Positions 7,428 to 15,005 of a DNA stretch of 64,000 nt are shown here, one piece after another. Position numbers and translations under genes: made by a program. This stretch comes from CAZSDP01 sp964605665 (GTDB taxonomy: Bacteria > Planctomycetota > UBA8108 > UBA1146), in assembly GCA_964605665.1 (NCBI GenBank), contig CAZSDP010000005.1, forward strand, positions 1 through 64,000, given 5' to 3'. The notes beneath the pieces are model-generated. The model did not search any database. It saw nothing but the letters and a program-made list of their open reading frames with translations, and had not been told where the DNA came from. The stretch's first letter is position 1. Every line of letters begins with the position of its first letter.

Positions 7428-8552
7428 GTGGGGCTGGAATTCCATCTCACGAACTATGAGCGATACCGCAAGGAAGGCATCGAGGCCCATCGTCGAGGAG
7501 ACGGAGAACGTGCCCGATTTTGCCTCTTGAAGTCCGCTGAGCATTTGTTCGCAGTTGCAAAGGAGAGTCAGGGAAGGCTCAAAGAAGAACGGGCTCGTCG
7601 TGCTTCAGAGTTGGTCGAACTTGCCAACCGAGTGAAAAATGGGCCCACGAACACGGACGGAAGCCGCCGTAAGGAGCGCGAGGATTCCGGCGGAGAGACC
7701 ACCGATGATGGCGAGCGATTTCTTATTGGAGAGCGCCCAGGAGTGACCTTCTCCGATATCGCAGGCCTACAGGACGTCAAAGATGAAGTCAGACTAAAGA
7801 TCATCTACCCCTTCCAGCATCCAGAAAAGGCTGCGAAGTATGGAATCCAGGCTGGGGGCGGAATTTTGCTCTATGGCCCTCCAGGCACAGGAAAGACGTT
7901 ACTTGCGCGGGCTGTTGCGGGAGAGACCGACTGCTCATTCTTCACGGTGAAACCCTCCGAGATCCTCTCGAAGTGGGTTGGTGAGGCTGAGCAAAACATG
8001 GCGCAGCTCTTCGCGGCTGCTCGAGAAAGATCGCCCTCGGTCATCTTCATCGATGAGATAGAAGCGCTTGCACCGCGAAGAACTGAGAATCGTTCGAGCG
8101 TTATGGCACGATTAGTGCCACAGATTCTCGCCGAGCTTGAAGGCTTTGGCGGAAAAGAAGGCGCCATTTTGTTCCTTGGGGCGACCAACGAGCCCTGGAG
8201 CCTTGATCCGGCGATCCTCCGACCTGGTCGCTTTGACGAGCGGATTTATGTTGGGTTGCCCGACCTTGAAGCGAGAAAGAAGGTCTTGGAGATTCATCTC
8301 GCAGATCGACCCATTTCGGAAGATGTCGACTTCGATCGAATCGCTGGTTTGCTTGAGGGTTATAGCGGCGCAGACATTCGGAATCTTTGTCGCAAAGCTG
8401 CTGACGACGCATTTCAACGGGCAATTTCAGACGGAGAGGATGCTCCGATTGATCAAGAACTGCTCTTGGAAAATCTGCAAGAGACAGAGCCGTCAGTTCG
8501 CTCCAATGATCTTCAACGATTCGTAGAGTACCGAAAGGAAGCTGAAGCCTAA
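7428..8552 (+). CDS. Vps4-like AAA ATPase with N-terminal MIT-like domain
   Basis: 374 residues from GTG 7428. Residues 1-72 form a charged three-helix bundle of MIT size (YRKEGIEAHRRGDGERAR ... SAEHLFAVAKE). A linker (73-104) leads to one AAA domain: FSDIAGLQDVKDEV (108-121), Walker A GPPGTGKT (150-157), pore loop SKWVGEAE (181-188) as in the Vps4/katanin/spastin clade, Walker B VIFIDE (205-210), sensor-1 ATN (252-254), RPGRFDE (265-271) and GYSGADI (311-317). The C-terminal helix region SVRSNDLQRFVEYRKE resembles the Vps4 C-terminus, but there is no room for the eukaryotic beta-domain insertion. RPGRFDE is closer to FtsH/Cdc48 than to eukaryotic Vps4. Expected to hydrolyse ATP and pull apart the three preceding filament-forming proteins. 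Overlaps the next gene (TAATG). Confidence 0.85.
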   Translation: MGLEFHLTNYERYRKEGIEAHRRGDGERARFCLLKSAEHLFAVAKESQGRLKEERARRASELVELANRVKNGPTNTDGSRRKEREDSGGETTDDGERFLIGERPGVTFSDIAGLQDVKDEVRLKIIYPFQHPEKAAKYGIQAGGGILLYGPPGTGKTLLARAVAGETDCSFFTVKPSEILSKWVGEAEQNMAQLFAAARERSPSVIFIDEIEALAPRRTENRSSVMARLVPQILAELEGFGGKEGAILFLGATNEPWSLDPAILRPGRFDERIYVGLPDLEARKKVLEIHLADRPISEDVDFDRIAGLLEGYSGADIRNLCRKAADDAFQRAISDGEDAPIDQELLLENLQETEPSVRSNDLQRFVEYRKEAEA

Positions 8553-10564
8553 TGTTCCGATCGGCATCGAAGGATGACTGGCGACCAGATCACGTCGCCG
8601 AAATCAGGAGATCGGGTGTTGTCCCGGCCAATGCGGTTGCATTGCCCCTCGACCGAGGTGCGAAGCTGCTGCGTGGTGGATCTCATCTCCCTGGTTTGTC
8701 CATCCTGGTTCCGATCGAGACGATTAAGGTTGAGCTGACTTTCCCAGATCTCGCTGATAAAGATGGAGTGACTGCGACCCTGCGGATTCAAAGTGAGATC
8801 GATCCTCCGGATGGTACCACCGGCCTAAGGCTGCTCGCTGAGGCCTTGGGTGAGCAAGACTCTTTTACAATAGAGGAATTGTCGCATCTGCTCAGCAAGA
8901 TGTGGCAAGACACCCTTGCGTCTCGGGCTGCACGCTTCAGTTGGAGCGACCCTGGTGATTTGACGGACCGACTTGAATTGGAGTCGGAGCTTCCGAAAGC
9001 CATGCAGGAGATGCTCTTTGACCGTGGTTTGCGAATTCAGAGAATTGTTTCTGCTGAAGCTGGTTCTGATGCGCTTTCTGCCGCCATTGAAATGAACCGC
9101 CAGCGTCGTGAGGAAGCTGCGAGAATTCGAGATCGACTGGAGTTTCTCGAGCTTTGGAAAAAAGAAGAGAAGGGTGAAGCTCTCGCCCGAGAGGAGATTG
9201 AAAAACTCGCTTCTCATCTCAAGCAGCAGGGACTCTTGCGCAAGATCGAACACGACCGAGTTGAACAGCTTCAGAGGATTCAGGCTCATGAAGAATTGCA
9301 TGTTGCTCGCGAGAGAGTGAATCGCAGACTTGCTCGCGAGAAACTGACTTCAGAAGTAGAGATCGACCAGGCTCGTTTGCAGAAAGAGCTTGAACAAGCC
9401 GAGAGGTTGAAAGCCTCCTTTGAGCAAAACGGGTGGTTAGCACTCGTTCGCGCAATCGATGATGTTGAGGGCCAAACAAGACTGCTGGAACGTCTCATTG
9501 AGAAGGAGATGACACCAGAGCAGATTGCAGCCCGTGGCGTTTCTCTCACTCAAGTTGAGAAATTAGAGGCGCGAATTGAAGCGCTCCAAGTGAACTTGGA
9601 AAACCGCAATACTCCTCAAGCACTGAAGGGCGTGGTTGAAGGGATTCGTCCCGTTCAACGAATCTGGCTTGCCGCGGGGTTGGCTCTTTATCGAATTGAT
9701 GGAGATCCTGCACTCGCCGAGCGTCGTGCAAGGCCGGTACTTCCCCCCGAGGACTTGGGGTACCTTCGCTCCGTTCGAGTGATTCGAGGAACGGCTGGGA
9801 CAGAGATTGCTGTTGGTGGTCAAGGAGGCGTCGGCCTCTATCGCCCGGAAGGGTCTCACTGGGAGTTCTTCGGGCTTCGTCCCGGTGAAGCGGGGCGAGG
9901 CGGAGTGAACTCTGCCAGTTCCGATTCCGATATGGTGGTCGGTTCTCATTCTCGTCTCGGATTGAACGTCTGGAGTCGATTGGGACAGCAGCGGGTCGCA
10001 AGGCCATTCGAGACCCAGCTTACGAACGGTCATTCGACACGAGCAGTTCAAAGAGCTGCGGGCGGTGGATGGGTGTTTGCCCATGGATCTGAGATTTTCC
10101 ATGCCGAGTCCCTGCTCGAGGGTGCACAACTCCGTTCGCTCGGTACGTTGCCGGAAAGTGTGACGGCGCTCTGTGGAAGCGGTGATTCACTTTGGGCTGG
10201 GACGATGGCTGGACAACTTTTTCGCCAAGATCGCGCTGGCGATTGGCAAGAGATTCCATTCAAGACTGCAGGTCCGATTTATCAAATCGAGGCGCCAGTC
10301 ACCGATGGTCCCCAAGTTTGGATCGTTGGTGCTAGGCAGTCCGGGGTTCATGTTCTCGACGCGCAAGGCGGGTTGCTCGCCGAGTATCGGAGTCGATACC
10401 CCATTCGATGGGTTGGGGCCGGAGCAGGTGGCCCAGTAGCGGTAGATCGATTTGGTCAACACGTGATTGTTTGGAAGTGGGAGACACCAGACGCTCCGAT
10501 CTGTCGGGTTCGTGTACCGGACCAAATCCATTCGATCGCAGTGGAGCAAGAGGAGAGCCGATGA
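8552..10564 (+). CDS. SPFH-like / coiled-coil / beta-propeller protein
   Basis: 670 residues. Residues about 20-175 read like a divergent SPFH (band-7/stomatin) domain: VELTFPDLADKDGVTATLRI beta strands, then an amphipathic helical part ending in MLFDRGLRIQRIVSAEA, the place where band-7 proteins carry G-I-x-V-x-x-V. Residues 175-370 are a long Glu/Arg coiled coil (RQRREEAARIRDRLEFLELW, later LIEKEMTPEQIAARGV). Residues 370-670 form a WD40-like propeller with repeated IAVGGQGG, VVGSHSR, LWAGTMAG and WIVGARQSG strands. No TM helix is seen, so any membrane link would be peripheral. SPFH proteins build rings on membranes and occur with PspA/ESCRT-III relatives, so the context fits. The start overlaps the AAA gene stop, and its stop overlaps the next ATG. 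Confidence 0.72.
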   Translation: MFRSASKDDWRPDHVAEIRRSGVVPANAVALPLDRGAKLLRGGSHLPGLSILVPIETIKVELTFPDLADKDGVTATLRIQSEIDPPDGTTGLRLLAEALGEQDSFTIEELSHLLSKMWQDTLASRAARFSWSDPGDLTDRLELESELPKAMQEMLFDRGLRIQRIVSAEAGSDALSAAIEMNRQRREEAARIRDRLEFLELWKKEEKGEALAREEIEKLASHLKQQGLLRKIEHDRVEQLQRIQAHEELHVARERVNRRLAREKLTSEVEIDQARLQKELEQAERLKASFEQNGWLALVRAIDDVEGQTRLLERLIEKEMTPEQIAARGVSLTQVEKLEARIEALQVNLENRNTPQALKGVVEGIRPVQRIWLAAGLALYRIDGDPALAERRARPVLPPEDLGYLRSVRVIRGTAGTEIAVGGQGGVGLYRPEGSHWEFFGLRPGEAGRGGVNSASSDSDMVVGSHSRLGLNVWSRLGQQRVARPFETQLTNGHSTRAVQRAAGGGWVFAHGSEIFHAESLLEGAQLRSLGTLPESVTALCGSGDSLWAGTMAGQLFRQDRAGDWQEIPFKTAGPIYQIEAPVTDGPQVWIVGARQSGVHVLDAQGGLLAEYRSRYPIRWVGAGAGGPVAVDRFGQHVIVWKWETPDAPICRVRVPDQIHSIAVEQEESR

Positions 10565-11418
10565 TTCCAGGACTCTCCCTAGTCAAGGTTGGACTGATCT
10601 CTCTCTTGATGGTTGGTGGCGGAATAGGCCTCGTTTCATGGTTCTCTTCTGATCTTCCGGAGCCAACACCATTAGAGGAGTTGACCGACATTGTTCATGA
10701 TCGAGTGTGTGATGGAATTGTCGAAGAACTTCCGACTCCCTCGATCGAAGATGGACGACTCTTGATTCCGCCAGTGGTCGGTGACCATCATGATGCGTTG
10801 AGAACTCGTTTGGCCAGAGCCATCGCTCGTTCTGGCAGATACGAAGTGCTCCTTGCCGATGCGCCGCAGCCAGAGTCTTGGTTCGAAGAGGAAGTGCTTC
10901 CAGCAATCGGGCCCTGGTTGTCTAAGATTCCCGGGATCTCGGTCGATGATGATCGCCCTCCCTGGCTTCTTGAGGGTCGCATTACTGATCGACAAGATGA
11001 CGATCAGGGATTGGCGCTGAGTGTCGCTTGGAAGTTGCGGAATCTGACCTCGGATGGACAGTTAGTTGCGGCTGGAACAGCTGAAGAGAGCATCGAGAGT
11101 TCGTTACTGAACAGAGATTACCTCCGTTGGAGAATCGGAGAGACTTCCCCGGTTCTGAGAATCCTCGCGTGGATCATCGCGATCGTGGTTCCATGGGTGC
11201 TCTTAAGGCCGCTGACTCTTGAAATCCTGAGGAAAGAATCGAACGGTTGGAATGCCGTTCTTTGGGGATTCGCAGCCACTCCAGGTCTTATCGTTGGGTA
11301 CTGGATGACGGCATTCGCCGCCGGGTGGGGAGGCGCTGTCCTCGCGATCATCTCTGCGGCCGGGACTTTGGTGTTTTCATACGGCTGGTTGAACTGGCTC
11401 GAAACGACTCGGCGTTGA
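10561..11418 (+). CDS. four-TM membrane protein of the ESCRT-like cluster
   Basis: 285 residues from ATG 10561, overlapping the previous stop (ATGA). The N-terminus has a TM helix (about 7-27, KVGLISLLMVGGGIGLVSW). A soluble domain of some 170 residues follows, with strands LLIPPVVG and WLLEGRIT and a paired-strand section around LSVAWKLRNLTSDGQLVAAG, which recalls the CsgG/LpoB-type alpha/beta fold, though this is only a resemblance. Three further TM helices occupy about 200-280 (LAWIIAIVVPWVLL, AATPGLIVGYWMTAF, AVLAIISAAGTLVFSYGWL). It could anchor the cytosolic ESCRT-like parts to the membrane or report envelope state. No family name is given because I do not recognise one. Confidence 0.72.
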   Translation: MIPGLSLVKVGLISLLMVGGGIGLVSWFSSDLPEPTPLEELTDIVHDRVCDGIVEELPTPSIEDGRLLIPPVVGDHHDALRTRLARAIARSGRYEVLLADAPQPESWFEEEVLPAIGPWLSKIPGISVDDDRPPWLLEGRITDRQDDDQGLALSVAWKLRNLTSDGQLVAAGTAEESIESSLLNRDYLRWRIGETSPVLRILAWIIAIVVPWVLLRPLTLEILRKESNGWNAVLWGFAATPGLIVGYWMTAFAAGWGGAVLAIISAAGTLVFSYGWLNWLETTRR

Positions 11419-11431
11419 AAGTGGGTGACTT

Positions 11432-12994
11432 GTGATCACCTTAAAAACGGGTGACCGCATCAGCGAGTACATTCTCGAAGAACCTCTCGGTAAAGGGGGG
11501 TTCGGCGAGGTGTGGCGTGCACGGCATCACCTATGGAAAGATCGTCAAGTTGCGGTGAAAGTACCGCTGAGGCCGGAAGCAGTACAAGATCTGACGAATG
11601 AAGGATTGATCCAAGCGACCTTGGACCATCCTGGCATTGCAAAGTCTCTCGGTATGGACGCCGAGTCAGATCCGCCATATTTCATCGTCGAATTCATCGA
11701 CGGACGGAGTCTTCGGTCTGTGCTGGATGAACAACAGTCACTGCCGTCGGCGGCCGTTCTCTCAATCCTCAAGCAGCTGCTCTCAGTTTTGGAATATGCC
11801 CATGAGCGAGGGGTGATCCATCAAGACATCAAACCTGAAAACATTCTGCTCACCGACGATGGGGTCGTCAAACTGACCGATTTTGGATTGGGTCAGACCG
11901 TCAAGGGGGAGTCTTTGCTCCTGTCCGCTTCTCTGAGAACCGCCGGGGCAAGCCCTGGGGGAACCATCGGGTACATCGCGCCAGAGATTCGGGATCATGA
12001 AGGAACTCCAGACGGACGTGCCGATCTTTACTCGGTGGGAATTCTTATCTTCGAGTTGCTGACAGGACGACGGCCTGCTGGAGGGGAGCTACCGAGTGAA
12101 TTAGTCGGTCATCTTCCGCCCTGGTGTGACCGAGTCTTTCGAGGACTTTACACTCGCCGTGATGCTCGATTCAAAGACGTGGCCGCCGTCAGAGCGGTGC
12201 TCCCTAATCCACCAGCACTGCCAAATGGCGTTTCAAAGAGTGAGGGCGATGCTCCTCCGCCGGAGGTGTCGACTGGGAAGACTGCTGCGGCTGCGACACT
12301 TGTGGCTGCAGCGGAAGCGAGTCGTATTCTCGGAGTTTCCGATGATCAAATGCGATCTTTGGTCGGAGAGGGAAAGCTCCACCCCGTCTCAATAGATGGC
12401 ACGATGCATTACGATCGGGCAGCTCTGCTTCAGGTTCAGAATGAAGAAAGTTTGGTTGCGGAGGCGACTCCGGTCATTCCTCCGCCGATTCCAGAGTCGC
12501 CATCTCCTTCTTTTGGGGTCGACGTCTCAACTAAACCTGGCTCCAAAGATGTGAGCACTTCAAAGGCCAAAAAAGAGTATCGCCGAGATTCGACTTCTCG
12601 AAATGTAGCTTCAACCAAACTGGCATCGGCTGGGCTCTTTGTCCGTTCCATCGCTGCATTGATCGATGTGGTGGTGGCGATTTTTATCGCTCGACTGTTG
12701 GTAGGGATACTGGGGGTGACGCCGCAGTCCAGCGTCGTGTTTTCGTTCCTGGCATATGGCTGGATTTGCCATGGTGTTACTGGTCGAACTGTTGGAAAGC
12801 TCTTTATGGGCATTCGAGTCGTGACGGCGAACGGAGATTCCATTTCTATCGCCCGCAGTTTGATTCGTAGCATGGGAATGATCTTGAGTGTTCTCTTCTT
12901 GGGTGCCGGATATCTCATTATTCCGTTCACTCGAATGAAGCAGGGGTGGCACGACTTTCTGGCTGAGACAAGGGTTGTCTATAGTCGCTGGTGA
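11432..12994 (+). CDS. Ser/Thr protein kinase with HTH and RDD membrane domain
   Basis: 520 residues from GTG 11432. A bacterial Hanks-type kinase domain (about 10-260) has the glycine loop LGKGGFGE (19-26), Lys43 in VAVKV, a catalytic HQD at 130-132 in place of HRD, KPEN (134-137), DFG (150-152) and APE (183-185). The missing HRD arginine suggests activity independent of activation-loop phosphorylation. Residues 288-335 resemble a MerR/excisionase-like HTH (EASRILGVSDDQMRSLVGEGKLHP). After a Pro/Ser linker, 398-520 is an RDD domain with three hydrophobic helices (LIDVVVAIFIARLLVGIL, VVFSFLAYGWICHGV, MGMILSVLFLGAGYLIIPF). Kinase and HTH would be cytosolic. As the last cluster gene, it probably tunes the ESCRT-like machinery or the MerR regulator by phosphorylation; that role is inference. 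Confidence 0.88.
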   Translation: MITLKTGDRISEYILEEPLGKGGFGEVWRARHHLWKDRQVAVKVPLRPEAVQDLTNEGLIQATLDHPGIAKSLGMDAESDPPYFIVEFIDGRSLRSVLDEQQSLPSAAVLSILKQLLSVLEYAHERGVIHQDIKPENILLTDDGVVKLTDFGLGQTVKGESLLLSASLRTAGASPGGTIGYIAPEIRDHEGTPDGRADLYSVGILIFELLTGRRPAGGELPSELVGHLPPWCDRVFRGLYTRRDARFKDVAAVRAVLPNPPALPNGVSKSEGDAPPPEVSTGKTAAAATLVAAAEASRILGVSDDQMRSLVGEGKLHPVSIDGTMHYDRAALLQVQNEESLVAEATPVIPPPIPESPSPSFGVDVSTKPGSKDVSTSKAKKEYRRDSTSRNVASTKLASAGLFVRSIAALIDVVVAIFIARLLVGILGVTPQSSVVFSFLAYGWICHGVTGRTVGKLFMGIRVVTANGDSISIARSLIRSMGMILSVLFLGAGYLIIPFTRMKQGWHDFLAETRVVYSRW

Positions 12995-13139
12995 GGCGAA
13001 GTGAATAGGCCTTCGGCACTTCTTCTCTTCGTTTTCCCGAAGAGAGAATCGTCAACATACTTCTTGCTCTGCTCGTGAAAACACGATTCCATCCATCTCA
13101 CTGGGACAGATAAGTCGAGATCTTAGATTCAGGGATGGA

Positions 13140-14939
13140 ATGCTCATGCGGCAGATTCTGCAATCGCCCTTCTCTTGTTTTTGTGAGTTTCCCAAAGGCC
13201 TGCGCTGCTGGCTGGTTCTCTTGGCGTTGCAAGTGTCCGTCTGGTGCTCCCCGCTTTGGTCAGACCAAGCGCTGATCACCATAGACGGCGACTTCTCCGA
13301 TTGGTCCGGTGTTGCTCCCAGCTTCAGCGATCCCCAGGGTGACGGTGGAAGCTCTGGAATTGACTTCGGTGTACTTCGCATAGCTGATGACGATCGACAT
13401 CTGTACTTGCAGTTGGAGCTTGGAACTTCAAACCAACTTGATGAAGACAACAATCTCGTTCTTTATTTGGATACCGATAACAACTCAACTACCGGCCTTT
13501 CGGTGAATGGCATCGGTGCGGAATTGGAATGGCGCCTTGGTCAGAGAAATGGCGATTTTGATCCTCCGATAGGTAGTACAGCATTTGTCTTCCATGAAGA
13601 CATTCGTTTTCGGAGTGCCCCGACCGTAGCATCGACCGTGCATGAAGTTGCAATTGGTCGAGACACGCTTCCGAACGGTAATCAACCGTTGTTTAGTTCT
13701 TCGACGATTCGATTGCTGATTCGAGATGAGACTCCGGGAGGGGATCGACTCCCCAATCTACCTGGAGGGGTGAGTTATACCTTTGATGTCGGGGGGCCCA
13801 TCTCCACCGAGGTGATTCCATTGGAGCGAGAGCAGCAGAGTGATCTCAGGCTCCTCACGTGGAACGTACTCAATGACAGCCCATGGAATTCCGGTTCTGA
13901 AGCTCGGTTTGGCAGGGTGCTCTTTGCACTTCGACCCGACATTGTCGCGTTTCAAGAGGTCGGTGGACATTCGGCTACCGAGGCTGCTGCATTGGTCGCG
14001 AATTGGGTCACTGCTTCTGGTGGTACTTGGGTGGGAGTTGGGAACAGTGATTGTAAGTTGGTCAGTCGATTTCCGATCTTGGGAAGTTGGGCGATCGCTG
14101 GCAATCAAGCCGTTCTTATCGATACCACATCGGAGTGGGGTCATGAGCTACTGATCATCAACGCGCATCTTCCTTGTTGTGGTAATCAAGCGGGACGTCA
14201 AGCCGAGGTTGATCAGATCTTGGAGTTTTTACGGGAAGCGAAGTCGATTGGGGGCGTTCTCGATCTCGCTCCAGAGACGCCGTTTTTGATCACCGGAGAT
14301 CTGAACTTGGTGCAGCTTTCTCAGCCGCTCACCTCTCTCCTGACTGGCGATATCATAGAGAACTTTGATCACGGATCGGACTTTGCTCCAGATTGGGATG
14401 GAAGCGATCTCCATAATGTCTTGCCCAGGCAAACCGAGCTTGGGATGGGATACACCTGGCGAAACGATCAAAGCTCCTTTTGGCCTGGCCACCTCGATTA
14501 TTGGATCGTGAGTGATTCGGTTTTAGAACTGGGCCGAAGTTTTACTCTCTACACTCCAGAAATGTCTCAGAGTTCCTTATCGAGTTGGGGTCTACAAGCC
14601 TCTGACACTCTTGCCTCCGATCACTTGCCGTTCGTGCTCGATCTACGTCCACCTTCTCCTGTGGGCGGGGCTGAGTTTGTTCGAGCCGATTGCAATACAG
14701 ACGGTTTTTTCGACTTGTCAGATGCAATTTGGTTACTCGAAGCTCTCTTCAATGGTGGGAGTCTCGATTGTGTTGATGCTTGTGATGCAAATGACGATGG
14801 AGCTCACGACCTTGCAGATGTGATCACCATACTCACGTATCAGTTTTCGGGGGGACCTGCACCACTTGCCCCATATCCTAACTGCGGCAGTGACCCGACG
14901 AACGACGCCTTGGATTGCACAACCTATGGGGCCTGCTGA
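13140..14939 (+). CDS. exported EEP-fold nuclease/phosphatase with dockerin-like tail
   Basis: 599 residues with a secretion signal (CWLVLLALQVSVWC, cut near 40). An N-terminal beta domain of CBM9/DOMON type (ITIDGDFSDW, then LYLQLELGTS) covers about 45-230. The endonuclease/exonuclease/phosphatase fold follows, with LLTWNVLND, DIVAFQEVGG (metal Glu), ITGDLNL and a terminal SDHLPFVLDL. The last 80 residues are the two-repeat dockerin-like tail shared across this window (RADCNTDGFFDLSDAI, DANDDGAHDLADVI, LTYQFSGG). The substrate is unknown: extracellular DNA, phospholipid or phosphoester are all possible. It lies 145 bp after the kinase and is probably separately transcribed. A hairpin without a U-tract (13021-13048) lies in that gap. 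Confidence 0.85.
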   Translation: MLMRQILQSPFSCFCEFPKGLRCWLVLLALQVSVWCSPLWSDQALITIDGDFSDWSGVAPSFSDPQGDGGSSGIDFGVLRIADDDRHLYLQLELGTSNQLDEDNNLVLYLDTDNNSTTGLSVNGIGAELEWRLGQRNGDFDPPIGSTAFVFHEDIRFRSAPTVASTVHEVAIGRDTLPNGNQPLFSSSTIRLLIRDETPGGDRLPNLPGGVSYTFDVGGPISTEVIPLEREQQSDLRLLTWNVLNDSPWNSGSEARFGRVLFALRPDIVAFQEVGGHSATEAAALVANWVTASGGTWVGVGNSDCKLVSRFPILGSWAIAGNQAVLIDTTSEWGHELLIINAHLPCCGNQAGRQAEVDQILEFLREAKSIGGVLDLAPETPFLITGDLNLVQLSQPLTSLLTGDIIENFDHGSDFAPDWDGSDLHNVLPRQTELGMGYTWRNDQSSFWPGHLDYWIVSDSVLELGRSFTLYTPEMSQSSLSSWGLQASDTLASDHLPFVLDLRPPSPVGGAEFVRADCNTDGFFDLSDAIWLLEALFNGGSLDCVDACDANDDGAHDLADVITILTYQFSGGPAPLAPYPNCGSDPTNDALDCTTYGAC

Positions 14940-15005
14940 AACATTGAGCTTTATTCGATCTCGGAGTCTCTCTTCAGGCCCGGTACGGTTGTAGAGCGGG
15001 ATTCT

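Noticed and set aside
13021..13050. terminator after the kinase gene
   Set aside because: TTCTCTTCG/CGAAGAGAA forms a stem, but there is no U-tract on either strand.
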